Origin: Neodiprion pinetum
Lineage: Eukaryota; Arthropoda; Insecta; Hymenoptera; Diprionidae
Assembly: GCF_021155775.2 (NCBI RefSeq)
Contig: NC_060232.1
Span: 10,321,251 to 10,385,250, forward strand
Reading direction: 5' to 3'
DNA: 64,000 bases
Shown: in pieces, positions 44,901 through 53,477 of the stretch
Layout: each line of letters opens with the position of its first letter
Numbering within the stretch: position 1 is the first letter of the stretch
Translations under genes and position numbers: made by a program
The notes under the pieces: generated by a model
Told to the model about the DNA's origin: nothing
The model's database searches: none
The model's input: only the letters and a program-made list of their open reading frames with translations

Positions 44901-47900
44901 ATTTGGTAGAAAATATCGGAAGACGCCGAAATCTTGTATAACAGAAAACATAAAGCTCCGAGAGCGTCTTGTTATGAATATTCGTCTGATTAGCACGGAG
45001 GATTACTACGTTTTGGTGACACATCACGTGGCTAAGTCCAGATGTTCGGTTTTATGTTATATCTACGTGAAGTTGAAAATGAGGGAAAAAAGACGGCGAG
45101 CTGATGGCAGCCAGCCAAAAACTCAAGTATTACGAATGGTCTGGTAAAAAACTGCATGTTCTCAATAACCTGCAACTGACGATCGATCGAGACGAGTCAG
45201 CGATAATGAAACTGTTCTAATAACGGGCTTACTGCGCGAGCTAAAATACTCAATTTACAACATGTGGTGTTAACCGCGTTATATGTATCTGCAGCTGTGG
45301 AAAAAAAGGATCACGTTTTCATAATTTATATCCCTGGAAAAGTACAAAAAAAAAAAGAACACACCGAAAGCGAGCTTACATTAATTCAAATATACCACAC
45401 TTGCATTTTCGTTAAAAAACTAAAATGCCTTAACGTGTCGGTGAAATAACCTTTCCACGTTCGTTATAAACTTCACAATAGTTGTGAAGTATACGTAGGA
45501 CAGCCTCGAATTTTTTCACTGAAAGATTAAAACTTTTGCACAATTTTGAAACATTTTTAAGAGCCTTATTGAATCAAATTAAAATCAAATTCAAATCTCA
45601 TTGACGTACACAAAGAAAACGTCATTACTTTTTTCACAACCCGTAGTAATTTCTATTTAATGATTTTTGTACATATGTTAATATAATTTCAAACGAGATA
45701 TAGTCTGATTCTGTAAAAAATGAAATTGCATTTGCACGTGGATTGGTGCTATCTGAGTGAATGTCAGCGCTGTTGGCTTCTTTCGAAGGAGGCTAAAAAT
45801 TTATCTCATCTTTAAATTTTCAAACGTTCGGTCCATGAATTCAAAGATTTTAACAAAAAAAAGTTTCATCAATCCTGAATTTCGAAGGAATTATCAAAAA
45901 AATTGATACTCGTCTTCAACTGGTAGACAGGATGATTCTCACATTTGAGAATGATGTAAATCAATTTCGCATACAATAATCACCTATCACATGATACTCA
46001 CGCTTGATTTCTATTCGAATAATTAGTTTTAAATTGAAAAACTAATATTACTGCGGCCCAAAGTTTAAAGCGTCGATGTCTTATCGCTGTCGGTAAAACA
46101 GTTTTGACGTAAACGATGAGAAGTTATCGACAAAAGACGAGCTAGCGTCATCTGACGTATATCGCATCAACGGGGAATAACAGCACTCAAGACTAATGAT
46201 ACGTCAACGTGCCAACTCTCAATTTCCGCTGTGTTGTCAATAAATTTATTCCTCTGCTCCTCATCTTTCGCGCGTGTAAAAATTTGGATGAAATAAGGTG
46301 CGAAAATTTTCGGTGAGAATATGTCTGGCTACGCCGGGCCGGAAGATTACTGGTCCCAACCGCCCCAAGGACAATATAACTTTGACGCATCGGGAGGCTT
46401 CGGCCAACCTAACCAACAATTCGAGTTTCAAACATACACCGAGCAACAAGCAGGCGATTATTCAAGTTTCAATCAAAAGCCATACTTGGATCCGACTCAA
46501 AATGCTTACGGAGGTGACATGTACGCTCAGGATGATTTCGCCAAAGGTATGTAATTATTTTCCTATTTTACTCAAACTTTACCAGCACCCAGCGCACAGA
46601 TTATACATTTCTCTTTTGACGACCAACAAATTTGAATGCACTTGTTTTCCAAAATGGAATGTAGAAATGATCTAAAGATTATTTAAGGATGTATCTGAAG
46701 TGAGAAAAGAAAGAAAGAACATTCCAAAGTGCACAGCAACTTATTATGTTCAGATAGCGAGCAAGAATGAAACAACATCCATACTAATATGGAATGGAAT
46801 TAGAACCAAGCAAATTCGAATAACGGTTAATATATCAATAGTTTGAGAAAAGGTTTTATAATTGTAACGTTCAATATAACTTAACTAAGGTATTTTTCAT
46901 CCAATTATTATGTTTTCAGAGGCTCATTTTGCTCGCTGAGCAGATTTTCACAAATTTTCTGAAAAACATTTATGAAATCTTATAGTATAGTATAGTTAAC
47001 GCACAATAGTAAATATTGGTAGAAATCTGTTGTACTATAATTACAGAAATCCATTTTTATCAACAATAAAGATAGATATTGATGAATAGGAATTCTCGAC
47101 CTCGTATGTAATCTATTATAGAGTCTTGGTGATCGGTCAATTAAGAAAACGTATTTTTAGTTAACGTTTCGACCCGGATATGGGCCCTCCTCAGAACGAT
47201 TTATTTAAAAACTGTCAAAAATAACAAAAAGAATTTTATAATATCAATAATGGTACAAGAAGTAATCAGACATAAATATTGTAGATGTAATACTCTTAGA
47301 GCTATTAAATATTGTTGATAGTAAGAACCTTATGATTAATTGAGATAAGGATGTTTTTTAGTGTTATTTACCTTTTGAATTAAGTAAGTGGACTAAGATG
47401 TAGTCGAATTCACAATTACAATTGGTGGAAACAGTGTTCTTTTGAGTGACGGTAGACTATGTCAATCTTCAAGTTATTTTATATGTGGGAGTTAAAAGTT
47501 GGTAGTCATTAATTAAAAAGATTAAAGAACTATGTTTCTTCACAGTCACTATGTCATTGTGTTAAAAGGTTATTGAAGAAGGTCGTTTTAGCAATGAAAT
47601 TAATTCACAGGTGTCAATGAAGTGGAGGTAGGCTCTTTATAATTAAGTTCTACATGTCTAACGAAATATTGTTGGTTGAATCAATTGAGTCAACAGGTGA
47701 ATAACGACTGATGGGAGAAAACAATGTAATCCAGAGTGAAGGTGAACCTATTATAAACAATTATACAGAAAAACAATAAATATTTTGTAAGAAAAGTTAT
47801 GTAGAAAGGACTGTAAATGGGGACAAAAAAATTTTTTCTATGTAGTTAAGGTTAAACAATATTTGTTGTGTGGTCGGAGATTAGAGGTTTGTAAATATTG

Positions 47901-50900
47901 CTTAAATGTTCAACATCTTGTCTAAGATTAACAGAATTGGTATGACCTACAATGTTGCACATTTCTAATAAAATCTTCTTTAGAAAATAAGATCCCAATT
48001 CCCCTTAGTGAACTTGAAAAAGCTTTAAAAATATGTTTTGACTCCGCAATATTTAAATTTAATAATGATACTTATGCACAACAGTTTGGTTTGCCTATGG
48101 GATCTCCTCTCTCCCCAATCTTGTCAGACCTCGTCATGGAAGACTTGGAAACGTCTTGCATTAACGACCTTGGTTTTGTTTTACCGTTCTATTTTCGATA
48201 CGTGGATGATATTCTTACTGCCGTTCCAAATGAAAAAATACATCACATTCTTAATATTTTTAACCGGTACCATCCTAGACTACAATTTACTATCGAAACA
48301 GAAGAAAATAACGCCATTAGTTTCTTAGACGTATTGTTGATACACAACAATAATTATATCAAGACAGATTGGTTTCACAAAAAAACCTGGTCACAAAGAT
48401 ACCTGAATTTTAACTCTCACCATCCTTTGTCCTTCAAAATAGGCACCATCTTTAACCTTGTTGACAGAGCTATCAAACTAGCTAGTACAGAGTTCCACGA
48501 AAAAAACCTGTCGATCATATACAATGTACTAAGATGGAATGATTACCCTCATGGCCTATTACAACAACAAATTAATAAGAGACGCACCTACATCAACAAC
48601 ATACTTGACCATAATATTGACTCTGCTCCCGCTGAAGATAGCAATAGACCTGCTACTACATATATCCCCATTCCATATGTAGCCGGCCTCTTTGAGTCAC
48701 TTAATCGTTTATTCGCCAAATATAATGTAAAGTTTGTTGGAAAAAATTCAAAAGATCTACAACTAGTTTTTGATACAGGCAAAGACAAGATCCCCATAGG
48801 CAAACGATCTAATGTCGTGTATAAAATACCATGCAATGACTGCAATCAAGTCTACATAGGTCAAACTGGTCGACATCTCAATACTAGAATTAGGGAACAC
48901 CAACGCAACATACATGAGATTGAAGAACGGCACACAGCTCTAACGAAACATAGTATCGATAAACAACACACTTTTAATTACGACAACACAAACACCCTTT
49001 GTGAAGAACACAATTATTATAGAAGACTGTTATTAGAAATGTGCAACATTGTAGGTCATACCAATTCTGTTAATCTTAGACAAGATGTTGAATATTTAAG
49101 CAATATTTACAAACCTCTAATCTCCGCCCACACAACAAATATTGTTTAACCTTAACTACATAGAAAAAATTTTTTTTTGTCCCCGTTTACAGTCCTTTCT
49201 ACATAACTTTTCTTACAAAATATTTATTGTTTTTCTGTATAATTGTTTGTAATAGGTTCACCTTCACTCTGGATTACATTGTTTTCTCCCATCAGTCGTT
49301 ATTCACCTGTTGACTCAATTGGTTCAACCAACAATATTTCGTTAGACATGTAGAACTTAATTATAAAGAGCCTACCTCCACTTCATTGACACCTGTGAAT
49401 TAATTTCATTGCTAAAACGACCTTCTTCAATAACCTTTTAACACAATGACATAGTGACTGTGAAGAAACATAGTTCTTTAATCTTTTTAATTAATGACTA
49501 CCAACTTTTAACTCCCACATATAAAATAACTTGAAGATTGACATAGTCTACCGTCACTCAAAAGAACACTGTTTCCACCAATTGTAATTGTGAATTCGAC
49601 TACATCTTAGTCCACTTACTTAATTCAAAAGGTAAATAACACTAAAAAACATCCTTATCTCAATTAATCATAAGGTTCTTACTATCAACAATATTTAATA
49701 GCTCTAAGAGTATTACATCTACAATATTTATGTCTGATTACTTCTTGTACCATTATTGATATTATAAAATTCTTTTTGTTATTTTTGACAGTTTTGTAAT
49801 AAATCGTTCTGAGGAGGGCCCATATCCGGGTCGAAACGTTAACTAAAAATACGTTTTCTTAATTGACCGATCACCAAGACTCTATAATAGATAGGTCAAG
49901 ATAGATATTAATATAAATACTCATTCAAGCGATCTCTAGAAATCTCTTGACTTAAAAATATCAGAATCGAATTTCGACATTCTAATTACAAAACGTTTTC
50001 TCATATGATGTGATATTAGATTTATACTAATTTTTTTTATTGTTACAATCTTATTAGATTCAGAGTATCTGCATTATTTTAATTGCATTATTACAAGTCA
50101 ATGTTGTCTAACTTTTCTACGTTTGCACAATCTTTTCCATTTTCCTCAGGAACGCCTGGATTCGACGAGGAAGATGAACCCCCGCTTTTAGAAGAACTTG
50201 GCATAGACCCTGACCGCATAATCCAGAAGACTCTGGCCGTTTTGAACCCGTTTCACAGACGAGGACAAACAGATGATGCAAACTACCTCCTTCAAGATTC
50301 AGATCTCGCTGGTCCGGTTGCATTCTGTTTGGTACTAGCAGCATTTTTGTTGCTTGCTGGATCTAAAGCACATTTTGGCTATGTTTATGGACTCGCCGTA
50401 ACGTCGTGCTTAATGATGTATGTCTTGCAATCGCTGATGAGCAGCACCGGGAATATAACACTGTCATCGGTTGCATCCGTTTTGGGATATTGTATATTAC
50501 CTGTGGTTGGTCTGGCTGGGTTGAGCATCTTCACTACATTGCGAGGTCCGATAGGAATGGGTCTAGCCGCATTTGCTGTAACTTGGGCCACTCTCTCAGC
50601 ATCCAGACTCTTTGCAGCCATGTCCTGTGAAGAAAAGCAACGTCCATTGATCGCGTACCCCTGCATACTCCTCTACGGAGTGTTTACCTTAATAGTTATT
50701 TTTTAGATCAACGAAGATTTACATTGAATTACGGTTGCGAACAAAAATTTACATCAAAATGAACGATAAATTGACCAAGCTTCGTCCATGTCGTGTCTTT
50801 TTGTTGCGGCGTTACTCCGGCCAATGCACCCAATCCCGATACCAATTCTTCGGGTCCCGGAGCGCCAACAGCGCCAACGGCACCAAGGCCAGCTGCTCCC

Positions 50901-53477
50901 GGCATCAACATTCTCAAAATTTTGAAAGTTTTTTTCTTAAACTTATTTCACAAGAAATATCTCTCCGTCTTTGGTTTTTTTTTCTCTTTCTCTTTCTTTC
51001 TCTCTCTCTATTTATTTACTCTTCTTCTTAGCGTATAATAATATCACAGACAATTGGGCACGTGGCGCGGACTGATTTCTTTTTCTTCGACGAGTTGCGA
51101 GTCGAAACAGTCGGCCAAATTCGAGAGAGCGAAACAGCAAATCAGAAAATGAAAGTAAAAGAGAATCGGCGGAGTGTGGAAAAAAAAAAACGAAACAAGA
51201 AACGGAAACAACACAGGGCTGAGTATAGTCAGTAATCCCCACACACACAACAATCGAGGCCGGATATCGAAGACGCACGTTTTCAAGATCACGATTCAAC
51301 AACAATATTTACGATCGTAAATAATAATTATACTAGTATACAATGTATTGCAACGGTCCTTGTAGATTATAAATCGTCTATTTATTATATCTTTGAGATG
51401 TATATCAACCAAAATCTTAGTAAACGTGAATGGAAAATAAAATGAAGAAATAAAAATTATGGTCAAAGGTATTTCTAGCAACGAGCTTGAAGAGAAAAAT
51501 GCCTTGGCTTGAAGTGTGTAATCAATAATGTATTATAACTGCAATAACGTACCTATATAATAATTTTTTTATTGTAAATATTTATCACGACAATGTAATA
51601 AATTGTGATTTGAATTTGTGTAACTGGCTGAAGTAATAATTGATTTGGCCATGATTTGCCTACGAGCCAATATGTGTCGGTACACACGTATATATACATA
51701 AGTGTGTACCATAGACGAACAACTCATTTAACATGACAATGCAAAAATGTTGGCTACATTCAATCAGTCGTTTTATTCCTAATACTCGAAACTGTTTTCA
51801 GTTGCAGAGCTCTTGAAAATATGTTGAAACTTGAAAATAATATACTTTGCTGTAATAGTTATGATTATATAAGTAAATTGCGTAAACATCTGTACAATTG
51901 CGAAGATCAGTTATAACTAATAAAACATTAACGTAACCCGTTATTACTATTTTTGAGTTACTTACCACTTTTTAAACAAATCAACTTCAATAATTTATTG
52001 GCGCTTAATTTTCATATTATTATTATATAGATCCCACTGAATAATGTTACTTTCAATGCAGGTCAGTCGGCAGAAATTTTAGTGCTAGTTATTTGAATTA
52101 CGCTATAGATAAAAAAAAATTCGACTTCAAGTGTTAATAAACAAAGAGGGTAGCATCATTATTCGAGAACTTGTAGAATGTGGTGTTCTGTGCAGCTAAT
52201 AATGGCAAAACTACCAGTCGAGTATTTCTGTCAAAAATTTGGGCTCATACTTACCGACACGAAGAGTTGCCAAATCTGCAGTTAAAGGCGTGATTATTTA
52301 AAAATATCTGTTAGGAAACATATTAGATAAAAATTTGAAAGCAAAGTACGGTATAATTACTTTTGAAATTGTTATGGTTCTACCATTTTGTTAATACCGT
52401 CACTTTATTATACAGGCTTGCCATCGGATCCAGCACACGTACAGCAGCCAATATTGGTCTGTACAGCACACATTCATTGGGACCCTGAATACTGTGACGT
52501 CAAGCTGATTCAAACAATGATGCTCAGCAATGAGTTGCGATCCATACTGGACCAAACCGGGCAATCATTCAGACCTGGACATAAGCCTGATTCGTCCAAC
52601 GTTCAATTACTGCTTTGCGGAGATTTCAATTCCCTTCCAGATTCAGGTAACGTAATATGGTTTTTGATTATTATGTTACATTCTACAAATTCTACAAACT
52701 AGGTCAATATGAAATGCAAAGCAGTCTTGCTACGATTGTCGATTATTAAAACTATCACATTTTGTTTGCTGTAACGAAACAGGAGTTATCGAGTTTTTAA
52801 CATCCGGACGTGTGCCAGCTGACCACAGAGACTTCAAAGATCTTACCTACAAATCGTGTCTGCAAAAAATATCTGGTTGCGATAAACCAAACGAGTTCAC
52901 ACACTCGTTTAAGCTTGCATCTGCTTACAGCGAAGACATCATGCCTTACACAAACTATACGTAAGTTTAATTATAATGCTGATACTTCTTGCGGATTGTG
53001 TGATTACTTTGTTCATTTCAGTTTCGTGAAATGGGTAAAAAATATGAAAAAATCAGTATTCACTGAATCTCAAAACACAAACATTACATTAGTTGTTGAT
53101 ATTTATACTAAATACAACAAATCCTTATTTCAGGTTCGACTTTAAGGGAATTATAGATTACATTTTTTACTCCAAACAAAGCATGGTACCTCTTGGACTC
53201 CTTGGTCCGTTGAGTGCAGATTGGTTTAGGGAGCACAAGGTTGTTGGATGTCCCCATCCCCATGTGCCCTCTGGTACGTAATACTTTTAGTACTCTTTCA
53301 AGAGTAACTTAACATTGAATCACTACCGAGCAAAATCTATAAGTTCTCGCTGTGTTTTGTCTAACATCAGACTGTCGCCAATAATTGGAATTTATTTCAG
53401 ACCACTTCCCGCTGCTAGTGGAGCTAGAAATGACCCCTACAGTAGGAACAAGCAACGGATTGATCTCACGCAGGTAG
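14866..53477 (+). CDS. CNOT6: CNOT6/CNOT6L (Ccr4, twin) deadenylase, 3' part of gene, seven exons
   Basis: Catalytic subunit of the cytoplasmic CCR4-NOT complex, which shortens mRNA poly(A) tails. Coding exons: 14866-14934, 28718-29030, 36663-36814, 52416-52646, 52783-52960, 53134-53273 and 53401-53477. Every junction is GT-AG and every codon phase matches, giving 385 residues plus TAG. Family hallmarks occur in order: a linker with PPQRPWIPL and NRTRPTC, then IFTVMCYNVLCDKYATRQ, ISLQEVE, SPKSRAKTM, VEFNQLAMANAEGS, AHIHWDPEY, LLLCGDFNSLPDSG, FDFKGIIDYIFYS and SDHFPLL. These supply the Asn, Glu, His, Asp/Asn and terminal Asp-His residues of an EEP-type Mg-dependent nuclease, so the enzyme should be active. 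The visible part matches human CNOT6 from the linker to the C-terminus. The N-terminal leucine-rich repeats that bind CAF1/CNOT7 were not found and are probably upstream of the window. YIPF5 lies inside the fourth visible intron-scale gap (36815-52415). Confidence 0.96.
14935..28717 (+). other. CNOT6 intron of 13.8 kb
   Basis: Bounded by donor GTGAGT and acceptor TTGTTTCAG. Contents seen: a small inverted-repeat element (15318-15499), a GA-rich tract at 21320-21358, a CT microsatellite at about 23283-23335, and CAGT-type repeats at about 25381-25420. ORFs such as that at 21477-22034 are CT-rich, contain no domain I recognise, and are treated as chance. No nested gene was recognised. Confidence 0.75.
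15318..15499. mobile_element. Small inverted-repeat element (MITE-like), about 180 bp
   Basis: Imperfect inverted repeats of about 25 bp lie at 15318-15342 and 15475-15499; they share the blocks AGAAAAT and ATGTTAATATAGTC with two small indels. No coding capacity is present. The size and structure fit a miniature inverted-repeat element, but I see no clear target-site duplication. Confidence 0.45.
28718..29030 (+). CDS. CNOT6: CNOT6 exon: start of EEP nuclease domain
   Basis: This 313-nt exon lies between the acceptor TTGTTTCAG and the donor GTAAGT. It encodes IFTVMCYNVLCDKYATRQ, then YGYCPSWALDWEYRKKGILD, and the metal-site glutamate in ISLQEVE. It continues through FFLPELKHDGYDGIFSPKSR to VDGCAIFFRTAK. 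The Asn in MCYN and the Glu in LQEVE are conserved active-site residues of CCR4-type deadenylases. The exon ends two bases into a Lys codon that the next exon completes. Confidence 0.97.
29031..36662 (+). other. CNOT6 intron of 7.6 kb
   Basis: Bounded by donor GTAAGT and an acceptor TTTTCAG. It contains unique-looking AT-rich DNA with moderate-GC patches. A 137-codon minus-strand frame at 31276-31689 has no family resemblance and a biased Arg-rich composition, so I do not call it a gene. Confidence 0.75.
36663..36814 (+). CDS. CNOT6: CNOT6 exon: EEP domain, VEFNQLAMANAEGS block
   Basis: This 152-nt exon follows an acceptor TTTTCAG and precedes the donor GTGAGT. It encodes FVLIKEHLVEFNQLAMANAE, GSDNMLNRVMPKDNIGLAAL and LRTKEAAWDN. 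The first base completes the Lys split from the previous exon. The final G joins GC of the exon at 52416 to form Gly, so the intron that contains YIPF5 is phase 1. Confidence 0.96.
39530..39573. repeat. CT/CCCTCT microsatellite
   Basis: Pyrimidine tract of CT dinucleotides with CCC interruptions in a CNOT6 intron. It produces long but meaningless open frames on both strands. Confidence 0.85.
39809..40344. mobile_element. Foldback MITE, about 536 bp
   Basis: The ends are inverted copies: TAGTCCGGTCAAAATAGGT at 39809 and its near-complement ACCTATTTTGACCGAACTA ending at 40344. Similarity continues inward over most of the element. Shared internal blocks include GATATGGCTGC, CTCAAATCTGAAGT, CTGCTATCGATAG, GAGCGGAAAATTGTACA and CGAATTATGTC. 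The right arm carries roughly 90 extra bases. TTA flanks both ends, a possible 3-bp target duplication. There is no ORF, so it is non-autonomous. The transposase superfamily is not assigned. Confidence 0.82.
41986..42040. repeat. AT/TATA microsatellite
   Basis: Alternating TA-rich sequence with ATATAC/GTATAT palindromic stretches inside the CNOT6 intron. Confidence 0.8.
43274..44962. mobile_element. Candidate 1.7-kb non-autonomous DNA element with imperfect terminal inverted repeats
   Basis: A stretch of about 45 bp at 43274-43320 is similar to the reverse complement of 44915-44962. The match includes a perfect 15-base block GGCGTCTTCCGATAT and an outer block close to GCTNTATNTTTTCTGT. No transposase was recognised between the arms. 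The interior holds two CRE palindromes and a GC-rich minisatellite. The ends and target duplication are not certain, so this is a candidate only. Confidence 0.4.
43651..43850 (+). repeat. Degenerate GC-rich minisatellite, 44-60 bp units
   Basis: Units start with GCGCTCCG or GCACTCCG at 43651, 43697, 43741 and 43801. Each contains a CCAGGTCCGC/TACCTGG-like segment and a CTCGANTTCCAG segment. Spacing is 46, 44 and 60 bases. Open frames across it are products of the repeat, not a gene. Confidence 0.65.
46321..46546 (+). CDS. YIPF5: YIPF5 exon 1
   Basis: ATG at 46321 begins MSGYAGPEDYWSQPPQGQYN. The exon encodes the Gln/Tyr/Gly-rich cytosolic tail of 75 residues plus the first base of Gly76. The donor is GTATGT at 46547. 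This N-terminal composition is usual in the YIPF5 family. Confidence 0.95.
46321..50706 (+). CDS. YIPF5: YIPF5 (Yip1 domain family member 5), two exons
   Basis: Membrane protein of the ER exit site and early Golgi that works in COPII vesicle traffic with other Yip/Yif proteins and Rab GTPases. Exons are 46321-46546 and 50150-50706, joined in phase 1 at AKG-TPGFDEEDEPPLLEELGI. The protein is 260 aa, against 257 in human. The first 125 residues are a cytosolic Gln/Tyr/Gly-rich tail ending in a conserved acidic segment. The Yip1 signature DLAGP is at residues 127-131, and hydrophobic segments follow to the C-terminus, as expected for five membrane spans. The closing motif KQRPLIAYPCILLYG is typical of YIPF5. 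The ATG follows GGTGAGAAT and no TATA box is visible. The gene lies inside a CNOT6 intron on the same strand. Its only intron carries a Penelope-like element. Confidence 0.96.
47111..47981 (-). repeat. Left inverted arm of the Penelope-like element
   Basis: The reverse complement of the element's 3' end. Read on the minus strand it contains the last 40 or so codons of the ORF (beginning near KKILLEMCNIVGH), the stop codon and the whole 3' untranslated region. The arm breaks off at about 47981, where the forward copy begins. Confidence 0.92.
47983..49149 (+). pseudogene. Penelope-like ORF fragment: partial reverse transcriptase plus GIY-YIG endonuclease
   Basis: The open frame starts abruptly at the arm junction with ENKIPIPLSELEKALK and runs about 388 codons to TAA. 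Reverse-transcriptase motifs seen are the GLPMGSPLSPILSDL block and the catalytic FRYVDDIL (YVDD at 48199-48210). The fingers and the first palm motif with its catalytic Asp are absent. The C-terminus has VYKIPCNDCNQVYIGQTGRH followed by RIREHQ, a GIY-YIG nuclease with the preceding Cys-X2-Cys pair typical of these elements. The remaining frame has no stop or frameshift. It cannot encode a complete polymerase, so it should be non-autonomous. No ATG is needed for the call. Confidence 0.92.
49021..49892 (+). repeat. Right arm (3' end) of the Penelope-like element
   Basis: Contains the last 40 or so codons, the TAA stop (ending 49149), a 3' untranslated region of about 740 bp and the terminal block. 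It is the partner of the inverted arm at 47111-47981. A hammerhead-like core lies at 49809-49836. Confidence 0.92.
49809..49836 (+). ncRNA. Hammerhead-ribozyme-like core in Penelope-like arm
   Basis: CTGAGGA (matching CUGANGA) at 49809-49815 is followed by a G/C-rich segment that may form stem II, and then GAAA at 49833-49836. Downstream ACGTT could give a short stem III. The same core lies on the minus strand of the left arm (47167-47194). Hammerhead motifs are known in Penelope-like elements. Here stems I and II look imperfect by eye, so activity is uncertain. Confidence 0.45.
50150..50706 (+). CDS. YIPF5: YIPF5 exon 2
   Basis: Acceptor TTTTCCTCAG. The exon encodes residues 76-260, including the acidic GFDEEDEPPLLEELGI block, DLAGP and all predicted membrane spans. 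The stop TAG is at 50704-50706. An in-frame upstream ATG at 50083-50100 is intronic sequence before the acceptor and is not the start. Confidence 0.96.
50707..51602 (+). other. YIPF5: YIPF5 3' UTR with poly(A) signals
   Basis: Non-coding sequence after the YIPF5 stop, with a CT/T-rich tract at about 50940-51010. AATAAA hexamers at 51436-51441 and 51597-51602 are candidate cleavage signals. A CNOT6 pre-mRNA must read through these signals, since its next exon starts at 52416. Confidence 0.5.
52416..52646 (+). CDS. CNOT6: CNOT6 exon: HIHWDPEY and GDFNSLPDSG active-site blocks
   Basis: This 231-nt exon runs between the acceptor TTATACAG and the donor GTAACG. It encodes LPSDPAHVQQPILVCTAHIH followed by WDPEYCDVKLIQTMMLSNEL, and ends in LLLCGDFNSLPDSG. 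The His-Trp-Asp-Pro block and the Asp/Asn of GDFN are core metal- and substrate-binding residues of the EEP fold. It lies 1.7 kb downstream of the YIPF5 stop codon but joins in phase to the CNOT6 exon at 36814. Confidence 0.96.
52783..52960 (+). CDS. CNOT6: CNOT6 exon: GVIEFLTSGRVPADHRDFKD segment
   Basis: This 178-nt exon follows the acceptor GAAACAG and precedes the donor GTAAGT. It encodes GVIEFLTSGRVPADHRDFKD, a middle part with SCLQKISGCDKPNE, and FKLASAYSEDIMPYTNYT. It corresponds to the human segment from VVEYLSTG to GLMPYTNYT. The preceding intron is only 136 bp. Confidence 0.95.
53134..53273 (+). CDS. CNOT6: CNOT6 exon: FDFKGIIDYIFYS segment
   Basis: This 140-nt exon follows the acceptor TTATTTCAG and precedes the donor GTACGT. 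It encodes FDFKGIIDYIFYSKQSMVPL, then GLLGPLSADWFREHKVVGCP and HPHVPS. The Asp in KGIIDYIFYS is a conserved EEP residue. The final base starts the Asp-His codons completed in the last exon. Confidence 0.96.
53401..53477 (+). CDS. CNOT6: CNOT6 last coding exon with stop
   Basis: This exon follows the acceptor TTTATTTCAG. It begins with the catalytic DHF motif (DHFPLLVELEM) and ends in NGLISRR and TAG at 53475-53477. The human protein ends in a comparable NGIHLPGRR, which supports this as the true C-terminus. Confidence 0.96.

Larger units (their letters stand above)
36815..46320 (+). other. CNOT6 intron, part upstream of nested YIPF5
   Basis: Left part of the 15.6-kb CNOT6 intron. It contains a CT microsatellite (39530-39573), a foldback MITE (39809-40344), AT-rich dinucleotide repeats (41986-42040) and a candidate inverted-repeat element (43274-44962) with a minisatellite inside. 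The YIPF5 promoter must lie at its right end. I see no TATA box in the last 150 bases before the YIPF5 ATG. Confidence 0.7.
47111..49892 (+). mobile_element. Penelope-like retroelement, 5'-truncated with inverted arms
   Basis: A forward partial element (47982-49892) is preceded by an inverted copy of its own 3' part (47111-47981). The outer ends are ATCTATTATAGAGTCTTGG and its reverse complement. By eye I count only about ten differences over some 870 bp between the arms, so insertion looks recent. The coding part joins a reverse transcriptase to a GIY-YIG endonuclease, which defines canonical Penelope-like elements. The element sits in the sense orientation in the YIPF5 intron. A shared 12-mer AAGATAGATATT lies just outside both ends (47069-47080 and 49898-49909) and may be the target duplication. 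Confidence 0.93.

Noticed and set aside
50083..50149. In-frame codons upstream of YIPF5 exon 2 that extend the open frame to 207 codons
   Set aside because: They precede a good TTTTCCTCAG acceptor. Exon 1 at 46321 supplies the conserved N-terminus in phase.
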